Positions 31,271-36,864 of a stretch of 36,864 nucleotides of DNA are shown here, one piece after another (the stretch's first letter is position 1; the number at the start of each line of letters is the position of its first letter). This DNA is from Roseomonas nitratireducens (GTDB lineage Bacteria; Pseudomonadota; Alphaproteobacteria; Acetobacterales; Acetobacteraceae). The stretch spans positions 1 to 36,864 of the forward strand of contig NZ_JAGIYZ010000032.1 of the NCBI RefSeq assembly GCF_017813355.1. The letters run 5' to 3'. The notes beneath the pieces were generated by a model, which worked only from the letters and a program-made list of their open reading frames with translations, had not been told where the DNA came from and ran no database searches. Both the position numbers and the translations under genes were made by a program.

Positions 31271-32809
31271 TCAGATCACCAGTTCGATGAGGAACGGCCC
31301 CGGCCGCGCGAAGGACTGCGCCATCAGGTCCCCCACCTGGTCGAGTGTCGTCGCCTGCGCCGCCTCGACCCCCATCGCCTCGGCCATCTTCACCCAGCCG
31401 ATGTCGGGATTGCCGAGGTCGAGCATGTTCATCGCCGTCGGCCCCGGATTGGCGCCGACGTTCTGATATTCGCCGAGCAGGATCTGGTACTTGCGGTTGG
31501 ACAGGATGACGGTCGTCACCGGCAGCCGCTCGCGCGCCTGGGTCCAGAGCGCCTGCACCGTGTACATCGCGCTGCCATCGGCCTGCAGGTTGATCACCCG
31601 CCGCCCGCCGCCGCCGACCGCGGCGCCGGTGGCGAGCGGCAGGCCGCAGCCGATCGCCCCACCCGTGATGTGCAGCCAGTCGTGCTTCGGCGCGGCGAAG
31701 GTCTCGCTGTAGAAGCCGCGGCCGAAGGAGACGCTCTCGTCGGCGATGATGGCCTCCTCGGGCATCAGCGCCGCCACGGTGCGCGCCAGCCCTTCGGGCG
31801 TCGGGCCGCCGCGCGCGCGTTCGGGCCGCGCGCCGACATCGGGCATCGGGATCGCCGGCGCGCCGAGTTCCTCGCACAGCGCGCGCAGCGCCGCTTCCGC
31901 GTCCTGCTCGAAGCGCGTCAGCACATGCACCTCGGCGGTCTCGGGGTAGTGGCGGGACGGCTTGCCGGGATAGGCGAAGAAGCCGACGGGCGCCTTCGCG
32001 TTCACCAGCACCACGTGCTCGACCCACTTCAGCGCGTTGATCGCGACATCGGCCGGGTAGGGCACGCGTTCCAGCGGCAAGCGCCCCTGGCCGCGGGCGA
32101 CGCGGCCGTTCGAGCCTTCGGCCAGCAGCCGGTGCCCGGTCGCCTGCGCGGCGCGCCAGGCGAAGGCCTGCGCGCCCTCGCGCAGCGCCTTGCCGCCGAG
32201 CAGGATGAGCACGTTCTTCTTCTCCCGCAGCACGCGCGCGACGTTGCGCACGGCGTGCGGGTCGGCCGGCTGCGCCGCGGGCACGGGCAGCGGGGCGGCC
32301 ACGACGCCGCCTTCGTCCCAGCAGGTGTCCGACGGCAGGATCATGGTCGCGATCTGGCCGGGGGAGGTGCGGGCGGCCTGGACGGCGGCGGCCGCGTCCG
32401 CGCCGACATCCGTCGCCCTGGTCGAGGTCCGCATCCAGTGGGAGACGCCGCGCGCCCAGCCTTCCGTGTCGGCGGTCAGCGGCGCGTCGAAGGGGCGGTG
32501 GTAGGTCGCCTGGTCGCCCACGCAGTTGACGATGCCCGACCGCGCGCGCCGCGCATTGTGCAGGTTGGCCAACCCGTTCGCGAGGCCGGGGCCGCAATGC
32601 AGCAGGGTCGCGGCCGGCTTCTCCGTCATGCGCCAGTAGCCGTCGGCCATGCCGGTGACGACGTTCTCCTGCAGGCCGAGCACGCATTTCATGCCGGGGA
32701 TGCGGTCGAGTGCGGCGACGAAGTGCATCTCGCTCGTGCCGGGGTTGGCGAAGCACACCTCCACGCCACAACCGAGAAGTGTATGGACCAGGCTTTCCGC
32801 ACCGTTCAC
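31271..32809 (-). CDS. Thiamine-diphosphate-dependent acetolactate synthase-like enzyme
   Basis: A 512-residue ThDP enzyme with the three-domain POX/AHAS layout. The N-terminal pyrimidine-binding domain has the cofactor-activating E48 (LGLQENVVTGMADGY). The central domain includes NVLILLGGKALREGAQ. The C-terminal pyrophosphate domain has HITGGAIGCGLPLATGAA and a metal motif reading LQADGSAMY instead of GDG. It lacks an obvious quinone- or FAD-specific signature and is shorter than biosynthetic AHAS (~560-600), so a benzoylformate-decarboxylase-like lyase/decarboxylase is as likely. The start is GTG at 32809 with GGAG upstream. Confidence 0.87.
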   Translation of the reverse strand: MNGAESLVHTLLGCGVEVCFANPGTSEMHFVAALDRIPGMKCVLGLQENVVTGMADGYWRMTEKPAATLLHCGPGLANGLANLHNARRARSGIVNCVGDQATYHRPFDAPLTADTEGWARGVSHWMRTSTRATDVGADAAAAVQAARTSPGQIATMILPSDTCWDEGGVVAAPLPVPAAQPADPHAVRNVARVLREKKNVLILLGGKALREGAQAFAWRAAQATGHRLLAEGSNGRVARGQGRLPLERVPYPADVAINALKWVEHVVLVNAKAPVGFFAYPGKPSRHYPETAEVHVLTRFEQDAEAALRALCEELGAPAIPMPDVGARPERARGGPTPEGLARTVAALMPEEAIIADESVSFGRGFYSETFAAPKHDWLHITGGAIGCGLPLATGAAVGGGGRRVINLQADGSAMYTVQALWTQARERLPVTTVILSNRKYQILLGEYQNVGANPGPTAMNMLDLGNPDIGWVKMAEAMGVEAAQATTLDQVGDLMAQSFARPGPFLIELVI

Positions 32810-32985
32810 CGGGCAACTCCCTATCGCGAGGACGGCGCAGCCTGCGCGGGCGCGGCGCGGCCGGCAAGGTGGGGGGGTTGCAACCCTGTCACGGCGCCGC
32901 AATGCTGCCGCAGAAACAAAGGAAATCTTGCGTCGGCAGCACCCTGGGGGGGCGTGCGCCGCCGCCAGGGGAGACTTTTCGGCCG

Positions 32986-35271
32986 ATGATGCCGCGTCTT
33001 GCGACCGCGTTCTTCGCGACGGGCTTCGCTGCCCTGCTCTGCCAGATCGTCTGGCAGCGCATGCTCGGCATTTTCGCCGGGTCCGACACCGTCTCCGCCG
33101 CGCTGGTGGTGGGCGCCTTCCTCGCCGGGCTCGGGCTCGGCTCCATCATCGGCGCCAAGGTGGCGGACCGGCTGAGCCCCGCGCAGGCGCTGATCGGCTT
33201 CGCCCTGGCCGAGGTCGGCGTCGGGCTCTTTGCCCTGCTGTCCAAGCCCTTCCTGTATGACTGGCTGGCGATGGACATGGCCGGCGTGGTCGATGCCGCG
33301 CCGGCGATCTTCGCGCTCTGCTTCGCCGGACTGGTGCTGCCGACGACGCTGATGGGCGCCTCCCTGCCGCTGCTCGCGCGCGCCGTCGCCACCTCCTCCG
33401 AAAGGATCGCCGAGCGGATCGGCACGCTCTACGGGCTGAACACGGTCGGGGCCGGCGTCGGCGCGCTGCTCGGCGGCTGGGTCCTGGTCGGGCATCTCGG
33501 CTTCGTCGGCGCGCTGTGGCTGGCCGCCGCGCTGGAATTCGCCGCGGCCGCGCTGTCGCTGACGCTGCTGCCCCTGCTGCGCGCCGCCCCCGCGCCGGTC
33601 GCCGCCGAGGCGAAGGACCGGGCCGAAGGCCGCTACGGCGGGCTGCCGCTGTGGTGCCTTCTCGTCTTCCTGTCCGGCTACGTGATCGTCGCGCTCGAGA
33701 TCGTCTGGGTGCGCATGATGGGCCAGGTCGGGCAGTACCATGCCTACCTGTTCCCCACCGTGCTCGGCATCTTCCTGCTCGCCGACGGGGCGGGCATGTG
33801 GCTCGCCGCGCGCATGGTGCGGCGGATCGAGGATCCGCGGCCGGCCTTCTTCGTCACGCAGTCGGCGGGCTTCGTGCTGGCGGTGCTGCTGCTGCTCGGC
33901 CTGTGGTACGCGCTGCCGCACTGGCCGCTCTCGGGCATCACCTCGGTGGACGAGAACCGGATGCGCGGGGATGCGCTGCTGCTGACGATCGGGCTCGCCG
34001 TGATCGTCGTGGCGCCGCCCTCCTTCCTCATCGGCATGACCTTCCCCTTCGTGCAGCGCGCGGTGCAGCGGGACCTCGCCTCGGTCGGGGCGCGCGTCGG
34101 CTGGGTGCAGTTGGCGAACATCGCGGGCAACGCGGCGGGGTCGATCGTGACCGGCCTCGTCACCTTCCACATCCTCGGCACGGCCGGCACGCTGCGACTG
34201 CTGGCTGCGCTGTCGCTGCTTCTGGTGCTGTTCTGGCTGTGGCAGGCCGGCAAGTCCGGCGCGCTGCGCCGGCGCGTGCCGGAAGCCGCGCTGGGCGCCG
34301 CCTGCGCCGTGCTGTTCGTGACGCTGCCGGGCAATGCCGCCTTCTGGACGCGCCTGCACGGCGAACGCCCCGGCCAGGTGGCCGCCTGGGCGGAGGACCG
34401 CTCCGGCGTCGCCTATTTCCGCGACGAGCGCGCCGATGACGGCCGCGCCGACGGCCCCTTCTTCATCCAGGGCTTCAGCCAGGGCCGCATCCCCTTCCTG
34501 CCGATCCACCAGTTCCTTGGCGCGGTCGGGCCGCTGCTGCATCCGAACCCGCGCGAGGTGCTCGTCATCGGCGTGGGCAGCGGCGGCACCCCCTGGGCCG
34601 CGGGCGTGCGCCCGGAAAGCCAGGTCCGCGCCATCGAGCTCGTCGGCCCGGTGCTGACCGCGCTCGAGGAAGTCGGCCGCCGGCATCCCGGCAGCCCGAT
34701 GCAGCAGCTGTTCCGCGACGCGCGCTGGAACCTCGAATACGGCGACGGCCGCCGGACGCTCGCCAAGGAAGAACGCCGCTACGACATCATCGAGGCGGAT
34801 GCGATCCTGCCCGAATCCTCGCATTCCGGCCTGCTCTACAGCGCCGAGTTCCTCGAGCAGGTGCGCGAGCGCCTCGCGCCCGGCGGCCTCTACATCCAAT
34901 GGTCGCCGACGCAGCGCACGGCCGAGACCTTCGCCGCCATCTTCCCCCATGTCGTGCTGCTGATGCCGGTGGGCGTGCTGATCGGGTCGAACGAGCCGAT
35001 CGCCTTCGATCCGGAACGCCTGACGGCAGCCTTCAACCGGCCGGAAGTGCAGGCGCATCTCGCGCGCGGCAATCCGGAGTTCCGCGACTGGTCGGCGCTC
35101 TTTGCCCAGCCGGCGCTGGTTTGGACGCCGATGACGGCGCGCACCCAGGCGCCCTTGTCGGACATCTTCCCGCGCGACGAGTTCTACCTGAACAACCCCG
35201 TCACCCCGACGCACGACTTCGCGCGCCGCCGGGCGCCGGCGCTGGCGGCAGGCGCGCCCGCCGCGCGCTGA
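32986..35271 (+). CDS. Polytopic membrane protein with spermidine-synthase-like C-terminal domain
   Basis: A 761-residue protein. Residues ~1-480 hold about a dozen hydrophobic helices with internal similarity (ALLCQIVWQRMLG near the start, ALEIVWVRMMGQVGQY in the second half). Residues ~500-750 form a Rossmann methyltransferase-like domain of the polyamine aminopropyltransferase type: EVLVIGVGSGGTPWAAG, RAIELVGPV, ARWNLEYGDGRRTL, and YDIIEADAILPES. Fused membrane/spermidine-synthase-like proteins are common in bacteria, but their substrate is mostly unknown. ATGs at 32986 and 32989 are both usable, with GGGGAG upstream. It is divergent from the ThDP gene. Confidence 0.87.
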   Translation: MMPRLATAFFATGFAALLCQIVWQRMLGIFAGSDTVSAALVVGAFLAGLGLGSIIGAKVADRLSPAQALIGFALAEVGVGLFALLSKPFLYDWLAMDMAGVVDAAPAIFALCFAGLVLPTTLMGASLPLLARAVATSSERIAERIGTLYGLNTVGAGVGALLGGWVLVGHLGFVGALWLAAALEFAAAALSLTLLPLLRAAPAPVAAEAKDRAEGRYGGLPLWCLLVFLSGYVIVALEIVWVRMMGQVGQYHAYLFPTVLGIFLLADGAGMWLAARMVRRIEDPRPAFFVTQSAGFVLAVLLLLGLWYALPHWPLSGITSVDENRMRGDALLLTIGLAVIVVAPPSFLIGMTFPFVQRAVQRDLASVGARVGWVQLANIAGNAAGSIVTGLVTFHILGTAGTLRLLAALSLLLVLFWLWQAGKSGALRRRVPEAALGAACAVLFVTLPGNAAFWTRLHGERPGQVAAWAEDRSGVAYFRDERADDGRADGPFFIQGFSQGRIPFLPIHQFLGAVGPLLHPNPREVLVIGVGSGGTPWAAGVRPESQVRAIELVGPVLTALEEVGRRHPGSPMQQLFRDARWNLEYGDGRRTLAKEERRYDIIEADAILPESSHSGLLYSAEFLEQVRERLAPGGLYIQWSPTQRTAETFAAIFPHVVLLMPVGVLIGSNEPIAFDPERLTAAFNRPEVQAHLARGNPEFRDWSALFAQPALVWTPMTARTQAPLSDIFPRDEFYLNNPVTPTHDFARRRAPALAAGAPAAR

Positions 35272-35335
35272 CGCGGCGCGGGCGGGCGGCACCACCCGAT
35301 CGCGCTGGATCAGCGTGATCGTATGTCGTGCCGAA

Positions 35336-35362
35336 GCATCGATGGCATCGATGGCATCGAGG
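35336..35362. repeat. Three tandem 9-bp repeats (GCATCGATG)
   Basis: GCATCGATG, GCATCGATG and GCATCGAGG stand in direct succession in the spacer between two converging genes. They lie 5' of a GATCGGCC / GGCCGATC hairpin at 35374-35395. Confidence 0.8.
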
Positions 35363-35373
35363 GACGGAGATCG

Positions 35374-35395
35374 GATCGGCCCTGTCCGGCCGATC
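35374..35395. terminator. Hairpin between converging genes
   Basis: An 8-bp perfect stem, GATCGGCC / GGCCGATC, has a 6-nt loop and lies 10 bp before the rppH stop on the converging strand. There is no T run on either side; candidate only. Confidence 0.35.
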
Positions 35396-35405
35396 GGAGA
35401 CGCTT

Positions 35406-35888
35406 CTAGGCCGCGAAGGGGGAGAATTCCTGCGCGAGATCCTCGTAGATCGCGCGCTTGAAGCCGACCGCGAGCGCCGGCAGCTCGGCCAGCCGCGCCC
35501 AGCGCCAGGCGTCGAATTCGGGATGCGGGTCGAGGTCGAGGCGGATCTCCGCCTCCTCCCCCGTGAAGCGCAGCGCGAACCATTTCTGCCGCTGCCCGCG
35601 ATACCGTCCGCCCAGCGCCTTGCCGATCAGCTCGGGCGGCAGGTCGTAGGTGAGCCAGCGCGGATGCTCGGCGAGGATCGTCGCCCGCGCCGTGCCGATC
35701 TCCTCCTCCAGTTCGCGGAAGACGGCGACGGCGGGGTCCTCGCCCTCATCCATCCCGCCCTGGGGCAATTGCCAGCCGCCGGGCGCGCCCTCGGCATTCG
35801 GCAGGTCGGCCCGCCGGGCGACGAGAACCAGTCCCGCCGGGTTGAACAGCACGGCGCCGACATTGGGGCGATACGGCAGGGCGGTCAC
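35406..35888 (-). CDS. rppH: RNA pyrophosphohydrolase RppH (Nudix)
   Basis: Removes 5' pyrophosphate from mRNA to start decay. The 160-residue product has a complete Nudix box, G44 to E63 (E50, R58-E59, E62-E63). The typical RppH surroundings are YRPNVGAVLFNPAGLVLVAR, GGWQLPQGGMDEGE, and RGQRQKWFALRFTG. The GTG at 35888 overlaps the stop of the upstream deacetylase gene (GTGA); a longer frame is shadow coding. Association with a divergent polysaccharide deacetylase gene is common in alphaproteobacteria. Confidence 0.93.
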   Translation of the reverse strand: MTALPYRPNVGAVLFNPAGLVLVARRADLPNAEGAPGGWQLPQGGMDEGEDPAVAVFRELEEEIGTARATILAEHPRWLTYDLPPELIGKALGGRYRGQRQKWFALRFTGEEAEIRLDLDPHPEFDAWRWARLAELPALAVGFKRAIYEDLAQEFSPFAA

Positions 35889-36864
35889 GGCGCGCTCGCG
35901 GCGCGGACAGGCGCGCCTTCCTGGGCGAGGCCCTCGGGCCGGCGGATCAGCACCGAGACGGGCGCGAGCACGAGGCCCCGCGCGTCCAGCCCCGCGGCCC
36001 ATGCGGCCAGCCTTTCGACCAGCACCGGCGTCGCCGCGCCGGCGAGGCCGAGGGCCGCGCCGCGGTCGCGCGCCAGGCGCTCGAGATCCTCGAGCCGCCG
36101 GTCGATCACGTCCCGCGTCCCGGCGGGTTCGTCGAGCACGATGTCGACGCTGCGGCCCCAGGCGCGGGCGGGCGCCGGCGCGCCGGGCCGCGGGTCGAGG
36201 TAGAGCAGGCCGCGCCCGCGCAGCACGTCCTGCACCTGGCCGAGCGCTTCCGGCAGCGCGGCGAAGCGTTCGCCCCGCATGGCGCCGACCGCGCCGATCG
36301 CGCCGACATAGCCCTGCGCGCGGGTCATCACCCAGTCGAGCGAGTCCATGTTCTCGTTCATCGGCCGGCCGGTCAGCAGGGCGCGCTCGCCCGGATCGTT
36401 CAGCGGGTAGCCGGTGGGCTCCATCGGGATGGAGATCAGCGTCTCCATGCCGCGTTCCCGCGCGCGGTCCGCCGCCTGGCCGGGGCGCGCGGCGTAGGGC
36501 GACAGGGCTAGCGCGACCGCCGGCGGCAGGCGGCGGATCGCTTCCTCGGTCTGCGTCGCGTTGAGGCCGATATCGGCGACGACGATGCCGATGCGCGGGC
36601 GCGTGTCGCGCCGGTCGAATTCCCGACCATAGGCGCGAATCGGCGTGCGGCCGTCGGCGCTGACGCGCGGCAGCATGCCGTGCCGGCCGCGTTCGAGCAG
36701 CGCCGGGTCGGGCGGCGGGATGGGTCGCGCCGGGCCGCGGGCCGCGACGGCGGCCGGGGCGGCCAGAGGCGGGGGCTCCGGCGCGCTCGGCGGCGGCGCG
36801 GCGGCCGTGGCTGGCGGCGCGGCCGCCACGGGCGGGGCGGGCGTGGCCGCCGCCGGTGGCGTGG
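35885..36864 (-). CDS. Divergent polysaccharide deacetylase family protein (5' end outside window)
   Basis: The frame is open to the window edge, so the N-terminus (probably a membrane anchor) is missing. The visible part begins with a ~50-residue Pro/Ala-rich linker. A domain of the divergent polysaccharide deacetylase family (DUF610-type) follows: PRIGIVVADIGLNATQTEEAI, LALSPYAARPGQAADRARE, ISIPMEPTGYPLNDPG, and RGLLYLDPRPG. The strand that usually reads DDxG reads ADIG, so one acidic ligand looks lost. The family is linked to envelope/peptidoglycan processes beside ctpA- and envC-type genes. It is GTGA-coupled to rppH. Confidence 0.87.
   Translation of the reverse strand, partial: TPPAAATPAPPVAAAPPATAAAPPPSAPEPPPLAAPAAVAARGPARPIPPPDPALLERGRHGMLPRVSADGRTPIRAYGREFDRRDTRPRIGIVVADIGLNATQTEEAIRRLPPAVALALSPYAARPGQAADRARERGMETLISIPMEPTGYPLNDPGERALLTGRPMNENMDSLDWVMTRAQGYVGAIGAVGAMRGERFAALPEALGQVQDVLRGRGLLYLDPRPGAPAPARAWGRSVDIVLDEPAGTRDVIDRRLEDLERLARDRGAALGLAGAATPVLVERLAAWAAGLDARGLVLAPVSVLIRRPEGLAQEGAPVRAASAP

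Noticed and set aside
30437..32989. 850-residue open frame on the plus strand
   Set aside because: It lies antisense to the SDR and ThDP-enzyme genes. Its Arg/Ala/His-rich composition has no family motif; long antisense frames are expected in DNA this GC-rich.
32821..35583. 920-residue open frame on the minus strand
   Set aside because: It is antisense to the membrane/spermidine-synthase-like gene, whose frame has clear helices and motifs. The antisense product is low-complexity.

Overview
The window reads as chromosomal DNA of a very GC-rich alphaproteobacterium. CtrA, an HWE-type histidine kinase, GluQ-RS, a COQ7-type ubiquinone hydroxylase and two Bug-type solute-binding proteins together suggest Rhodospirillales/Acetobacteraceae (Roseomonas-like). 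That placement is inferred from gene content and from the look of CtrA; no phylogeny was run. Both window edges cut through genes with Pro/Ala-rich segments: a hybrid cheA on the left and a divergent polysaccharide deacetylase on the right. Genes are tightly packed with many ATGA/GTGA stop-start overlaps. I see no insertion sequence, prophage or CRISPR array.

Region 1 (1-5019, +) is a chemotaxis operon, cheA(hybrid)-cheW-cheY-cheB-cheR. Region 2 (5260-7815, -) holds ctrA with a strong intrinsic terminator and a structured leader, an epoxide-hydrolase-like alpha/beta hydrolase, and a putative CHAP/NlpC-like cysteine peptidase. Region 3 (7923-13219, -) is the most notable part: acpXL-fabZ-KS(degenerate)-KS(active)-alcohol dehydrogenase-lpxXL. 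This is the gene set and order described in Rhizobium for making a very-long-chain hydroxy fatty acid and attaching it to lipid A. One of its two ketosynthases lacks the catalytic Cys and the first His, so it looks like a chain-length-factor partner. A pair of terminator-like hairpin repeats lies inside the operon.

Region 4 (13360-14761, -) has a 69-bp tandem duplication beside a tRNA-Leu(CAA), then a cupin and a glutathione S-transferase homologue. Region 5 (14842-20694, +) has dsbB-like and coq7, then a sulfur-oxidation set: YeeE/YedE transporter, c-type cytochrome, flavocytochrome c sulfide dehydrogenase flavoprotein, soxY and soxZ. It ends with an unusual thioredoxin-fold/2OG-Fe(II) oxygenase fusion.

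Region 6 (20699-32809) is mixed metabolism: an HNH endonuclease, a carboxylesterase, gluQ, two Bug-type binding proteins, an enoyl-CoA hydratase homologue, an NADP-dependent MDR reductase, an HWE histidine kinase preceded by two CRP/FNR-like dyads, a luciferase-like monooxygenase, an SDR lacking the usual catalytic residues, and a ThDP enzyme. Region 7 (32986-36864) has a membrane protein with a spermidine-synthase-like C-terminal domain, then rppH and the deacetylase.

Several intergenic spaces share a GC-rich hairpin repeat, usually with a GNAA loop followed by a C-rich stretch and a T run. It appears to act as a dispersed terminator module.
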